Below are positions 1 to 9,626 of a DNA stretch of 42,444 nt, one piece after another; position 1 is the stretch's first letter; the number at the start of each line of letters is the position of its first letter. Below the pieces are notes generated by a model. That model did not search any database. It had not been told where the DNA came from and was given only the letters and a program-made list of their open reading frames with translations. Origin of the DNA: Dethiobacter sp. (GTDB lineage Bacteria; Bacillota; Dethiobacteria; Dethiobacterales; Dethiobacteraceae). Location: contig JAGXTN010000045.1 in assembly GCA_018333455.1 (NCBI GenBank), forward strand, positions 1 to 42,444. The letters are read 5' to 3'. The position numbers were made by a program, and so were the translations under genes.

Positions 1-1
1 T

Positions 2-124
2 TGTAAGGGGCGTGCCCCTTACTCTTGCGGGGTGCTCAGAGCCCGCAGGCTCGCCGAAGGGGCGGCAGCCCCTAGCGGATAAAAAAGACGCGTCAGTTGA
101 TAGAAAACGCGAAGCGTCTTTTTT
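2..124 (-). repeat. Multi-hairpin repeat, copy A (window edge)
   Basis: This is one of three long copies of an intergenic repeat; the others are at 38521-38630 and 42321-42441. Read on the minus strand it has a T-rich-stem hairpin (81-124) followed by a GC-rich module of about 75 bases. The module has three more short palindromes: AGGGGC/GCCCCT, GAGCC/GGCTC and TAAGGGGC/GCCCCTTA. Copy A is inverted relative to copy C at the other end of the window, and the two match almost base for base over the GC-rich module. The hairpin stem differs in sequence from the other copies but keeps its shape. No transposase is adjacent. A REP/MITE-like or structured-RNA element is possible; its nature is unknown. 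Confidence 0.85.
81..124 (-). terminator. Intrinsic terminator of addB-addA-cobT
   Basis: An 11-bp perfect stem (81-91 with 114-124) is followed by a U-run when read on the minus strand. Its upstream arm overlaps the TAA stop codon of cobT, so the gene runs directly into its terminator. The same hairpin is the first element of repeat copy A. Confidence 0.8.
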
Positions 125-1181
125 ATTCGATTGCTTTTGCGACACCGGCATCTGCAAAACTGGCCATTTCTGCACAAATTTTTATCGCGGCATCTACCAT
201 GGTCATTGCTAAGGCTGAGCCTGTTCCCTCACCTAAGCGCATATTCATCTTTAAAAATGGCGAAAGACCTAAAATTTGCAACGTGACGGCATGTCCCGGC
301 TCTTCAGATAGATGGGAAGCAAGCATGTACTGGTTTGCATTTGGATGAAGTTTGCCGGCAATTAGCGCGGCAGCGCCGGAGATGAATCCATCCACCAAAA
401 CCGGGATGTTGTGAGCGGCAGCAGCCAACATTACACCGGCCATTCCAGCTATTTCGTAGCCGCCAAGCTTTGAGAGCACATCAAGGGCATCTGTACTTTC
501 AGGATCGTTTAAACTGATCGCATCCCGAATCACGCGTACTTTATTTTGCAGTTTGCCGTCGTCTAGTCCGGTGCCGCGTCCACAGACTGCCGCAATATCT
601 CCGCCGCTATAAACTGCGGTAATGGCAGCACTGGAAGTAGTATTGCCAATCCCCATTTCGCCGGTACCAAAAATCCCAGTTCCGTTAGCGATACATTCTT
701 CTGCCACATTAATCCCGCATTCCAGGGCAGCTACTGTCTGCCTTCTTGTCATTGCCGGCCCTTTAGCCAAATTGTTTGTGCCATAGGCAATTTTTCTAAT
801 TTGTAGGCAGGGGTGGCTAGGCAAGTCTACGGCCACGCCTACGTCCACCACCACTAGTTCCGCATTGGCATGCCGGGCCAGTACATTCATGGCAGCTCCA
901 CCTGAAAGAAAATTCATGACCATCTGCGGAGTCACTTCTTGCGGGTATGCTGAAACACCTTCCGCTACTACACCATGGTCACCGGCCATTAAAACCACAG
1001 TTTTCTTCGGCAATAGCGGCTTTATCTCCCCAGTAATAGTCGCCAGTTTTTGCGCAATTTCTTCAAGCACTCCTAAACTTCCCGGTGGTTTCGTAAGATT
1101 GTCAAGATGTTGCTTGCATCGCAGACCTGCTTCCTGATCCACCGGTTTGATCTTGCTAAGTATTTCGATCAGCTTTTCCAT
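123..1181 (-). CDS. cobT: Nicotinate-nucleotide--dimethylbenzimidazole phosphoribosyltransferase (CobT)
   Basis: CobT transfers phosphoribose from nicotinate mononucleotide to 5,6-dimethylbenzimidazole or another lower-ligand base. This makes the alpha-ribotide used in nucleotide-loop assembly of cobalamin in the cytoplasm. The 352-residue length is normal for the family. The N-terminal LTKPPGSLG motif and the C-terminal GEGTGSA motif, whose Glu (about residue 318) corresponds to the catalytic base Glu317 of Salmonella CobT, are both present. The ATG start has a clear AAGGAGG 7 bases upstream. It follows addA by 34 bases on the same strand, so it is probably the last gene of an addB-addA-cobT transcript. 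No other cobalamin gene is present in the window. Confidence in identity is high. Confidence 0.96.
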   Translation of the reverse strand: MEKLIEILSKIKPVDQEAGLRCKQHLDNLTKPPGSLGVLEEIAQKLATITGEIKPLLPKKTVVLMAGDHGVVAEGVSAYPQEVTPQMVMNFLSGGAAMNVLARHANAELVVVDVGVAVDLPSHPCLQIRKIAYGTNNLAKGPAMTRRQTVAALECGINVAEECIANGTGIFGTGEMGIGNTTSSAAITAVYSGGDIAAVCGRGTGLDDGKLQNKVRVIRDAISLNDPESTDALDVLSKLGGYEIAGMAGVMLAAAAHNIPVLVDGFISGAAALIAGKLHPNANQYMLASHLSEEPGHAVTLQILGLSPFLKMNMRLGEGTGSALAMTMVDAAIKICAEMASFADAGVAKAIE

Positions 1182-1215
1182 AACGCTTCCTCCTTGCTTT
1201 AATGAAAAATTGCTT

Positions 1216-4200
1216 CTACAGCCGGACTGGCAGAGTCTCTCCCGACGTTATTAGATACAGATATGCGGCAAGTACCGGAGCAGCCAAAATGGTTTCTACC
1301 GCCCTAGCGTAATAACCAAGTTGTTCTTTGTAGTGTGCTGTCAGTTCCTCTGCTCCTCCCTGCGGAATTCTATCAGTTTTAAAATCAACCAGCACATACC
1401 CTTCCTTAGTTTTGACCAACAGGTCGATAATACCCTGAATAAGTACCGTTTCGTCTAAATTAGCACAAGCAAGCTCTTTGGCAGGCAAAATCAGCGTAAA
1501 GGGCCATTCTCTATAGGTTTGATTAGCATGAGCTAAGACCATCTGCCCTGCCACCCCTGCGAAAAATGGAGCAATTTTAGCAGGGTTTAGGAAGCTAGCT
1601 TCATCCTCACTAAAAATTCCTGATTTTACAAAAAGGGCAATTTGTTCGGCGATTTCCTGCTCACCCAAGGGTGGCAATAGTTTTAAATGCTGAAATAAGC
1701 GATGATAGAGAATTCCTATCTCCAAATTAGATAATCGTTTTTGTTTTTGCAGAAAGGCGGGCCGATCCCATGCTTGCGGCGCAGAAAAGAGCTTTTCCCC
1801 CTCCTGTTCATTTTCAGTTGGTAAGTAGTTTTTTACTTCACTGATCGATAGTTTAGCAGCTAAATTGTTTGGAGTGTGCGGATAGCGGTAGGAGAGTTGA
1901 GCATGAATCTTGCTTTGCTCCTCTTTCGAACAAGCAAATTTTAGCGGACGCAGAGCAAGAATATCTGCCATATTTCTTGCGGCAGACTCGTCTGGTTGCG
2001 GCAAGCTGGGGAGCTGTTTATCTTTACCGTTCCAGATCGAAATACTAAAGCGGGAATCTTCCCCGGCTAACCATGGAAACTGTATTTGCGCTCCCTCCAT
2101 GTCAGAGTGACGGATAAGAGCCCGACCCAGCCAATCCAGATAGGATTTTGCCCGAACCAGCTCGGAAGCCGGTAACGATTTCTCTTGGCAGGTAAGGAGC
2201 TGCCGCCATGTTTCCTGTTCATCAGACAGATTCCTTGCCGAACCAATCAGCAGCAATTTTTCTCGGGCACGTGTTAAGGCAACATAGAGGATGCGCATTT
2301 CTTCCGCCCTAACTTCTGCTTCACTGGCAAGTTTTAATGCTAGATAAGGCAAGGACGGGTAGCGAACCATGGCCTGAGTATCGGTAACCAGCGGAGCTAT
2401 ACCAAGATCCTTGTGGATCAAAATATCTGTCCGCTGATCAAGAAAGTTGAACTGTTTCCCGAGATCGCATAAAAAAACGATGGGAAATTCCAGCCCCTTA
2501 GATTTATGGATGCTCATGATTCGCACCACATTTTCATTTTCAGCCAGTGCCCTGGCCGCCCCTAGGTCTTCGCCGGAGCGGCGCAGTTGTGCGATAAATT
2601 CCAGGAAACGAAACAAGCCTTGTCGAGAAAATCGGTCGAACTGTCGGGCACGAGAAAAGAGGGCATGGAGGTTTGCCTGACGTTGTGCTCCGTTTGGAAG
2701 TCCGGACACATAGTCTGCGTAACCGCTTTCCCGGTAGATTGTAGCAATAAGTGTTGTCAATTTCTCCTGCCTTGCTTTGCTTCGCCAGCGCTCCAATTGG
2801 GAGAGAAAATGTTGCAGTTTTTCTGAAAGGAGAGGGATGGCTGCTTTTGCTGTTATAGTTACGGCATCATAGAAATCAGATTTTTTACCGCCAGTGATGC
2901 GTACTAGCGCTAGTTCTTCCAGAGAGAGGCCGACAAATGGTGAGCGCAGAACTGCTGCCAGCGGAATGTCCTGGCAGGGATTATCAAGTACTTTTAAAAG
3001 GGATAACATGGTCTCCACTTCGGTGGCGGCAAAATAACCGGTTGAGAGATCGGCATAAGCCGGGATGCCAAATTTGCCGAGAATATCGATCAAGCGGTTT
3101 GCTCTATTAGTAGTAGCCCGCAAAAGAATGACCATATCCCCATAGGAGGCCGGTCTGTATGCGCCGCTCTCTTTGTCGCAGATCTGCAGCGCCCCTTCCG
3201 GACTATCCAGCATTTCCCTAATCCTTTGTGCCACAACCAGCGCTTCCCGCTCTAATGCATCCAGGTCGTTCCCTTCTTCTCCCTGGTCTGCTGAGGTATT
3301 GTCAAGCGCTTGATCTCGCGGCAGGAGATGGACTTCCACAACTACCTGGCTAACTGAACCTTGTTTATGTTCAGGATAATCTGCTCCGTAAACGAGTTCG
3401 GCATCTCTGTCGTACTCAATTTCTGCTGCCGCTTCAATCATGAGCTGGCGGAAAAGAAAATTGACAGCAGAAACTACCCCGGCTCGACAGCGAAAGTTTT
3501 TACAAAGCAGAATCTTCCGCTCGACTCCTCCCTCTCCGGTAGGATAGCTGGCGTAACGCTTGAGGAAGAGGGCAGGCTCCCCCAAGCGAAAGCGGTAAAT
3601 ACTTTGCTTTACGTCTCCCACCATGAAAAGATTGGGAGACGGTTCTCCCTGTCTTGAAACCAAGGCAAGAATGGCATCTTGCACCGGATTGATATCTTGG
3701 TATTCATCTACCAGCACATAGCTAAAGTGCTCGCGTAATTCCAGAGCTGCATCGGATGGGACAGCTTCAGCGCCGTTAGCTCGCCACAAAATTTGCAGAC
3801 AGAAATGTTCCAAGTCATTAAAATCAACCAGCCCTAGCTGTCTTTTTCTTCTAGCATACATTTCAGCAAAGCGTTTAGTTAGCTCGGCCAACGCCGTTAC
3901 CAGCGGAGCGAGTTCTCGTATTTCACTAAGATAGACTGAGGAAGTGCGGGTAAAATAAGCTTCAGCAGCGTCGTGGATTATTCCTTTAGCTTTGTCACGC
4001 AGTTTCTTTGCTCGTTCTTTTTCCTCCTCACATACACCCCTGGCGGCTGGAAACCTGTTAAAGGTAGTTCCCAGCCAAGCTTCACGCAGTTCTTCCCAGG
4101 AGAAGCTTTTAGCAAGCGCCATCAGTCGTTTTACTTGCTCCAGTTCCGCAAGCAAAGTCTTTTCATAGATAATTGGCCCTTCAGGCAGATGGCAGACAGA

Positions 4201-4908
4201 GACCGCTCTCGCTAGTAATCTTTCTGCATGCTCCAGCTCACGCAGCAGATGCAGAAAGATTGCGGGTAGCCAAGGCGCAAGCGCTTCTGCTGTCGGTTTT
4301 TGCTCAGGTATCTCAAAAGCTGAGACGGCTTTTTTTAACCACTGGGTCGGATCAGGATTACTCCAGGCAAAGCTATAGAGCCGCAGAATTTGCCGACCCA
4401 GCCCGTCATCACCTTTTTTCCCACCATAACTAGATACCAGTTCTAAAATGGCTGAACTATCGCCAGCCAGAGCCTCTTCCAACAGTTCAGTTAGGACATC
4501 TTGACGAAGCATGAAGGCTTCCGTTTCGTCAGCAACACGGAAGGCGGGATCAATCTCTAACATGTAAAAATAGCGGCGAATCACGCCAAGGCAGAAAGAA
4601 TGAAGTGTGGAGATAGGTGCTCCGTTCACCAGCGCAAGCTGTCGGCTCAGCTCTAAGCGGCCTGAATTACGAATTTCTTTCTCCAATGCTGCGCTAATTC
4701 GCTCACGCATTTCCGCCGCCGCCGCTTCCGTAAATGTCACAACTAACAAACGATCTATATCGACGGGAACTTTTTGATCACAAACAATGCGGATAATCCG
4801 CTCCACTAACACCGCCGTTTTACCGGCTCCAGCGGCGGCGGCCACTAACAAGTTCGCACCGGTTGCGGTAATCGCTTCTAGCTGTTCTTCTGTCCAAGCT
4901 TTATTCAC
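1216..4908 (-). CDS. addA: ATP-dependent helicase/nuclease subunit A (AddA)
   Basis: AddA is the UvrD-like helicase and nuclease subunit of the AddAB complex, which resects double-strand breaks up to Chi-like sites for RecA loading. The 1230 residues match the usual length of about 1230. Visible features are an N-terminal Q-motif region followed by the Walker A GAGAGKT (residues about 26-32), the VDEYQD Walker B box and UvrD-type motifs such as VALTRAREK. The C-terminal RecB-family nuclease motif has GIIDLL (Asp about 1162), VDFKTD (Asp about 1175, Lys about 1177) and QLGYY. The GTG start overlaps the addB stop by four bases (GTGA, 4905-4908) with AAAGGAGG 8 bases upstream, so the two subunits are translationally coupled. 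Nothing appears broken. Confidence 0.97.
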   Translation of the reverse strand: MNKAWTEEQLEAITATGANLLVAAAAGAGKTAVLVERIIRIVCDQKVPVDIDRLLVVTFTEAAAAEMRERISAALEKEIRNSGRLELSRQLALVNGAPISTLHSFCLGVIRRYFYMLEIDPAFRVADETEAFMLRQDVLTELLEEALAGDSSAILELVSSYGGKKGDDGLGRQILRLYSFAWSNPDPTQWLKKAVSAFEIPEQKPTAEALAPWLPAIFLHLLRELEHAERLLARAVSVCHLPEGPIIYEKTLLAELEQVKRLMALAKSFSWEELREAWLGTTFNRFPAARGVCEEEKERAKKLRDKAKGIIHDAAEAYFTRTSSVYLSEIRELAPLVTALAELTKRFAEMYARRKRQLGLVDFNDLEHFCLQILWRANGAEAVPSDAALELREHFSYVLVDEYQDINPVQDAILALVSRQGEPSPNLFMVGDVKQSIYRFRLGEPALFLKRYASYPTGEGGVERKILLCKNFRCRAGVVSAVNFLFRQLMIEAAAEIEYDRDAELVYGADYPEHKQGSVSQVVVEVHLLPRDQALDNTSADQGEEGNDLDALEREALVVAQRIREMLDSPEGALQICDKESGAYRPASYGDMVILLRATTNRANRLIDILGKFGIPAYADLSTGYFAATEVETMLSLLKVLDNPCQDIPLAAVLRSPFVGLSLEELALVRITGGKKSDFYDAVTITAKAAIPLLSEKLQHFLSQLERWRSKARQEKLTTLIATIYRESGYADYVSGLPNGAQRQANLHALFSRARQFDRFSRQGLFRFLEFIAQLRRSGEDLGAARALAENENVVRIMSIHKSKGLEFPIVFLCDLGKQFNFLDQRTDILIHKDLGIAPLVTDTQAMVRYPSLPYLALKLASEAEVRAEEMRILYVALTRAREKLLLIGSARNLSDEQETWRQLLTCQEKSLPASELVRAKSYLDWLGRALIRHSDMEGAQIQFPWLAGEDSRFSISIWNGKDKQLPSLPQPDESAARNMADILALRPLKFACSKEEQSKIHAQLSYRYPHTPNNLAAKLSISEVKNYLPTENEQEGEKLFSAPQAWDRPAFLQKQKRLSNLEIGILYHRLFQHLKLLPPLGEQEIAEQIALFVKSGIFSEDEASFLNPAKIAPFFAGVAGQMVLAHANQTYREWPFTLILPAKELACANLDETVLIQGIIDLLVKTKEGYVLVDFKTDRIPQGGAEELTAHYKEQLGYYARAVETILAAPVLAAYLYLITSGETLPVRL

Positions 4909-7900
4909 AGGAGATCCCTCCTTTCTTGCTGTTGCATCATTAAGGATAAAACATCTTCATGTCCCATACTCTCCAGCTGTCGATAGCTGCTGCCTGCAAC
5001 AGTAAGATCAAAGCGGCAGAACGCTAAATATGGACAGAAGGAACAGGCCCGCTGACCGTTTTGTTTGCGGTATGGCCGAGCGGCAGCGTCGCCGGCAAGG
5101 ATTTTTCCAGCTAATTCAAGCAGTTTGCCGCGAAGCCATGTTAATAGTTCGCTCATCTGTATTGCGTCTGCCACGCGAGATGTTTTAGTAAAGGTTCCAT
5201 CATTTTTAAGTTTTGCTCGGCGCAAAAAATCTGTGCCACCCAGCAGTTCCAGTACCTTAGCATCAGCTAACGCCAGGCCGTCCAACAGTCCTGCATCTTT
5301 CCTTGACTGATTAGGGGGTGGAGGGTTGGGCACTCGCTCCATGGATTGCTGAATGCCAAAATAAAATACGCCTGCTACCGTAACGGGTAATTTTGTAAAT
5401 TGAGCTGCCTGCTCCAGCAGAACTGCCTGATAAACAAGCAGCTGTAAAGCTAAGCCCTCCCAGACGTCGCTTAGCTTTAAATCCTGTGGATTTGTTTTGT
5501 AGTCAATAACACTCAGATATGCGCGGCCTGCACTTTCAGCCAAGTCCACCCGGTCAATTTGGCCGTAGAGCCAGAGTTCTGTAGCTCCGGCAGTAAGACG
5601 CCATGGTAACAAACGATTGCGGCCAAACGAAAGCTCCAGCGCCACCGGCAAGAGAGTGCTGCTACGCGCATGTTCTGTTAAAGCCACAGCCGCCTGACCC
5701 AAAGTGTCTTTTAGCTTTTCCGCCAAATAGCGCATCCGGGACGTAGACATGAGAATTTCACTGCGCAGGCGTGGAGCCAGTTTTTCCACTATCTGCTTCA
5801 TTCTCTCCTTGACCTCTGCATCGCCAAGGGTAGGCCAAGCTTTCTGGTCTTTAATTATCCCTCCCACAAACTGGCTTAAGGCAATATGATAGAATATCCC
5901 TACATCCGGCGCTTCCAACCGGTATTCGGTCCTTTCCTCCAGCAGAAGAGCGTGGCGTGCAAAGTGCGCAAAGGGGCAGCGCGCAAAAAGTTCCAGTCGG
6001 GAAACGCTGCTCTTTAGCGGGTTTCCGTATAATGCTGCTAGGATGGGGGGGGCTAGAGCAGCGACAATATTAGTTTCCGAGAGTGCGCGCCAAAGCCTTT
6101 CCATAGCGGCGATAATCTGCGGCTGCTGTAGTGATTCGTTGTAAACGGTGGCCCAAAAAGTTGACATCTGACCGTGATTGATGCTGCGGTTGGCCTGCAA
6201 TAAAATGATTGCCGCTGTTTTTTGCGGTTCCGTCAGCAGCGTTAAGTCATCAGCACTATCGGGCAAATTAAGCATAAAGTAAGTTTCGTTTTCAGGAAAA
6301 ATCTGTTGCAGCCGCTTAAAGAGGATGGAAGGCCTTTTCCCCCTCCCCTCTTCGTCCGCCAACGGGTAGCTGGCCCAGAGATAGTCAGAACTACGGGTTA
6401 GGGCAATATATGATAAGTATTGTTCGTGAAACAATTTTTGTCGTCGTGTTGCTGCCATTTCCATTCCGGTCGTTGCCAATAAATCGCGTTCCTCATCGCC
6501 AAATATTCCTTCCTCTTGTAGTCTGGCAGGAAAATCGCCTTCACTTAGCCCCAGCACATAAGCCGCCTTAATTTGCGGTAGTCGTGAACGCTCTACGCTG
6601 CCCACAATTACCTGGTCAAGTCCGGCCGGAGTTAAGCCCAGTGTCAGGCTTTCCAGTCCTGTAAAAATGAGCTGTGTAAATTCCTGCAGGGACATTGTTT
6701 GCCCGGCCCAAATACTGACCGCCTGACTAAGTAGTTCCACAACCCCATGCCAAACCTGACGATGTTGTGCCGCTAGATTTATTTGACCGTCAGCTGTTTG
6801 CGTCTTTGCCCATGCCTGCAGACGGGACTGAGCAGCAGTAGTTTCAAGCAGCTCCCAGACGGCTTGGCAATAGACAGTCACTTCCTGTATTCCTGGTTCT
6901 GCCACTGCCTTATAAAACGGCTCAAAGTAATGAGCAAATTGCTCTTTAGCCTTGTTTAAGGCAGCAAGGTCAACCATTTTTTCAAATCGTTCGTCGTGTT
7001 CATCGTCTAGTGCCAAGCACAGGCGGAAAGTCCATGGCTTCTTATCCAGCCAACGCCGCCCCCGAACTCCGTGGGCACGAACATAGTTCTCAAGTCTGTC
7101 CACTTCGAGTCTTTCCAGCGGGAACAGATCCGTTTTTAACAATTGAATAACGGGCGTAGCGCTTAGATTGCTTAATGCCGCTTCCAGCGCAGAACGCAGA
7201 AATTCCACCAGCGGATGGTGAGCTGCAAAATGCCGCGCATCTAGATAACAAGGTATATTATATTCGCGGAATACTGACGCCACCAAGTCATGGTAAGCGG
7301 AGAAATCACGTAAAATTACGCCGATATCGGCGTAACGCCAGCCATTTTCCTTGACAATCCGGTAAATATCCCGAGCCATGGCTTCCACTTCCGCGCGGGT
7401 GCCGGCAGCCGTTACTAATTTTATCTTTGCTGTAGCCTGCGTATAGGGCTCAAGCGGAAAGCAATTAAACTGAGCTTCAAGGTGCGCCAGAGGCGGGCAC
7501 TGAGCATAGCGTGTCTTTTGTCCTTGGGATGGCAAGATTAAGGGTGGCAAGATAGTGATGCCCGCTTGACTGGCGAGCTGCTGCAGCCTCCGCCGGCTAT
7601 CTAAGGTTGGATGATACAGCTCGTCTTCTGCCGGCTCAGCCACAGTGAGGGAAGCGTCAAGGCAGAGCGCAAGCTCTAGCTGCGAGGCAGCCTTGCCAAG
7701 CGCGCCCAACACCGCATATTCCTGCAGTGTGAAGCCAGCAAACCCGTCAACCCAGACTCTGGTGCCGGCAGGCAACCCGCCGGTTTCTATTGTGGTAGCC
7801 AAGAGCTGGAGCATCTTTTCAGGGTCGGTAAAGCGTCCGTAGGTATAAGCCTCGTAGGCGCCGGCTATTTCGGCCAAGTCAAGTAGCTTGCCTTGCAAAA

Positions 7901-8348
7901 CTGTTGAGTGCTTCGTTGACTCTGCACGTCTTCGTAGGTTTTCCGGCGTGACTTTATAATTACTTAGTTCGCGCAATTGTGCCGACAATTGCAGGCAAAA
8001 ACGCGGTTGTTTAGCTGCCTTGCCAAGCACGATCATTTCAGACGAATGCTCTTGCAGCAGTCGTCGCAAGACCATTTGCTTCCCTTGCTCACTAATTAGA
8101 GCCAAGGGTTTTCTCCCATCCTGCAGCAAGCGATACGCTAGTCGTTGAAAGGAGAGCACCTGCGCCCTGAACGTTCCGCCGCCACAAAGGGTAGCCAGTT
8201 CACGTTCCATTTGAAACGTGGCTTGCTCCGGCACCAGGAAGATGAGTGGCGGACCGAGCGGTTCCAGCTTGCTTAATTCTGCCATAGCCCGCAGACAGGC
8301 AGTAGTTTTGCCGCTACCTGCTCTACCTAAGATAAAACGAATTGCCAT
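4905..8348 (-). CDS. addB: ATP-dependent helicase/deoxyribonuclease subunit B (AddB)
   Basis: AddB is the second subunit of AddAB. It carries an inactivated helicase fold that scans for Chi and a RecB-type nuclease domain tied by a 4Fe-4S cluster. An in-frame ORF reaches 8504, but the start chosen is ATG 8348 (MAIRFILGRAGSGKT). It has a GAGGGGG ribosome site and places the Walker A at residues about 8-15, as in the family. This gives 1147 residues. The cluster cysteines are visible: one in LFARCPF, then a C-x2-C-x5-C set near residues 1102, 1105 and 1111, with the same spacing as in Bacillus AddB. The nuclease motif is VIDYKTN. It is first in the addB-addA-cobT run and divergent from the LeuB-like gene. 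Confidence 0.96.
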   Translation of the reverse strand: MAIRFILGRAGSGKTTACLRAMAELSKLEPLGPPLIFLVPEQATFQMERELATLCGGGTFRAQVLSFQRLAYRLLQDGRKPLALISEQGKQMVLRRLLQEHSSEMIVLGKAAKQPRFCLQLSAQLRELSNYKVTPENLRRRAESTKHSTVLQGKLLDLAEIAGAYEAYTYGRFTDPEKMLQLLATTIETGGLPAGTRVWVDGFAGFTLQEYAVLGALGKAASQLELALCLDASLTVAEPAEDELYHPTLDSRRRLQQLASQAGITILPPLILPSQGQKTRYAQCPPLAHLEAQFNCFPLEPYTQATAKIKLVTAAGTRAEVEAMARDIYRIVKENGWRYADIGVILRDFSAYHDLVASVFREYNIPCYLDARHFAAHHPLVEFLRSALEAALSNLSATPVIQLLKTDLFPLERLEVDRLENYVRAHGVRGRRWLDKKPWTFRLCLALDDEHDERFEKMVDLAALNKAKEQFAHYFEPFYKAVAEPGIQEVTVYCQAVWELLETTAAQSRLQAWAKTQTADGQINLAAQHRQVWHGVVELLSQAVSIWAGQTMSLQEFTQLIFTGLESLTLGLTPAGLDQVIVGSVERSRLPQIKAAYVLGLSEGDFPARLQEEGIFGDEERDLLATTGMEMAATRRQKLFHEQYLSYIALTRSSDYLWASYPLADEEGRGKRPSILFKRLQQIFPENETYFMLNLPDSADDLTLLTEPQKTAAIILLQANRSINHGQMSTFWATVYNESLQQPQIIAAMERLWRALSETNIVAALAPPILAALYGNPLKSSVSRLELFARCPFAHFARHALLLEERTEYRLEAPDVGIFYHIALSQFVGGIIKDQKAWPTLGDAEVKERMKQIVEKLAPRLRSEILMSTSRMRYLAEKLKDTLGQAAVALTEHARSSTLLPVALELSFGRNRLLPWRLTAGATELWLYGQIDRVDLAESAGRAYLSVIDYKTNPQDLKLSDVWEGLALQLLVYQAVLLEQAAQFTKLPVTVAGVFYFGIQQSMERVPNPPPPNQSRKDAGLLDGLALADAKVLELLGGTDFLRRAKLKNDGTFTKTSRVADAIQMSELLTWLRGKLLELAGKILAGDAAARPYRKQNGQRACSFCPYLAFCRFDLTVAGSSYRQLESMGHEDVLSLMMQQQERRDLL

Positions 8349-8508
8349 TTTAGCCACCCCCTCACGCAGCAGAGATGTTCCTCTACGCACCAAATAACTT
8401 GACCTATTCGCGTTAATCCTGCCAATTCCTTTTCGCTCTTCCCTTTTCACTTGTTTTGTATTACAATAAATAGCGTATATTTTTGTGGTTAATAAAGGAG
8501 GCACCCAG

Positions 8509-9561
8509 ATGTATAAAATTGCTGTTCTTCCCGGAGATGGGACAGGTCCTGAAGTAGTGCGAGAAGGTTTGAAAGTTCTCGACGCCGTCAGTGAAGCTAA
8601 CGGTTTTAAACTGGAGTATACCCATTATGACTTGGGTGGCGAACGTTATCTGCGCACAGGTGAAATTCTTCCGGATAGTGTGGTAGAGGAGTTAAGAACA
8701 TTTGATGCCATTTATCTGGGAGCTATTGGCCATCCCGACGTTAAGCCCGGTATACTTGAAAAGGGATTACTTTTACGACTGCGTTTTGAGCTGGATCAGT
8801 ACATAAATCTACGTCCAGTGAAACTTTATCCGGGTGTGGAAACGCCGATTAAAGGCAAAGGTCCTAAAGAAATAGATTTTGTAGTCGTCCGGGAAAATAC
8901 GGAGGGTCAATACGCTGGGGCAGGCGGTTTTCTCCGCAAGGGTACAGCAGATGAAATTGCCGTACAGGAATCTATTTCCACTCGCAAAGGAGTGGAGCGT
9001 TGCGTCCGTTATGCATTTCAATACGCACAGAAGCGGAACAAAGACAAAAAAGTTACTCTCTGCGGCAAAACTAACGTACTCACATATGTTTTTGACCTCT
9101 GGGAGCGGGCTTTCCATGAAGTTGGTCAAAAGGAATTCCCGGAAATCACACGGGATTATGCTCATGTCGATGCCACAGTGATGTGGATGGTGAAAAATCC
9201 CGAATGGTTTGATGTAATTGTCACGGAAAATATGTTTGGCGACATCATTACTGATTTGGGAGCCATGATTCAGGGTGGGATGGGAATAGCTGCCGGGGGC
9301 AACATTAACCCTGAAGGCGTTTCCATGTTTGAGCCAATCGGCGGCTCCGCCCCTAAATACACCGGGTTGAGTGTGGTAAATCCTTTGGCTGCCATTGGTG
9401 CTGCCGCCATGTTGCTAGAAAATATCCAAGAAACTGATGCCGCCGCCCAGGTAGAGAACTCGGTGATGAAAATTTGCCAGTTCCATCTCAAAAGCCTAGC
9501 TGCCGGTAAGATGGGTTATAACACCCAAGAAGTCGGCGATTTAGTAGTTAAAAACCTCTAA
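8509..9561 (+). CDS. leuB: 3-isopropylmalate dehydrogenase-like decarboxylating dehydrogenase
   Basis: This belongs to the isocitrate/isopropylmalate dehydrogenase family: NAD(P)-dependent oxidative decarboxylation of a 2-hydroxy acid using Mg2+ or Mn2+. The 350-residue protein opens with the family motif [10 protein letters not shown]. It has a substrate-helix arginine pattern ([10 protein letters not shown] followed by [10 protein letters not shown]) like the LeuB of mycobacteria and related IPMDHs, a KTNVL motif, the metal-binding DIITDLGA motif and a GSAPKYTG nucleotide loop. The start is ATG 8509, with AAAGGAGG 7 bases upstream; an in-frame start at 8485 lacks a ribosome site. No leuA, leuC or leuD is nearby. 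Homoisocitrate, tartrate or another malate-type substrate therefore cannot be excluded, and the symbol is provisional. Confidence 0.8.
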   Translation: MYKIAVLPGDGTGPEVVREGLKVLDAVSEANGFKLEYTHYDLGGERYLRTGEILPDSVVEELRTFDAIYLGAIGHPDVKPGILEKGLLLRLRFELDQYINLRPVKLYPGVETPIKGKGPKEIDFVVVRENTEGQYAGAGGFLRKGTADEIAVQESISTRKGVERCVRYAFQYAQKRNKDKKVTLCGKTNVLTYVFDLWERAFHEVGQKEFPEITRDYAHVDATVMWMVKNPEWFDVIVTENMFGDIITDLGAMIQGGMGIAAGGNINPEGVSMFEPIGGSAPKYTGLSVVNPLAAIGAAAMLLENIQETDAAAQVENSVMKICQFHLKSLAAGKMGYNTQEVGDLVVKNL

Positions 9562-9585
9562 CCAAAGCTGTGCTTATCAGCTAAG

Positions 9586-9626
9586 AAACAGTAGGAACCG
9601 ATCTAATGGATCGGTTCCTACTGTTT
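9586..9626. terminator. Bidirectional intrinsic terminator
   Basis: A perfect 18-bp stem (9586-9603 with 9609-9626) with a 5-nt loop and a T-run after it lies between the convergent LeuB-like gene and the TPR-like gene. The stop codon of the minus-strand gene (9618) lies inside the hairpin. Confidence 0.88.

Noticed and set aside
8349-8504. 52-residue N-terminal extension of AddB
   Set aside because: It has no ribosome site, shows no similarity to the family, and the Walker A position fits only the ATG at 8348.
8809-9165. 118-codon minus-strand ORF inside the LeuB-like gene
   Set aside because: It is antisense to a clearly conserved coding region, with no ribosome site and no recognisable motif.
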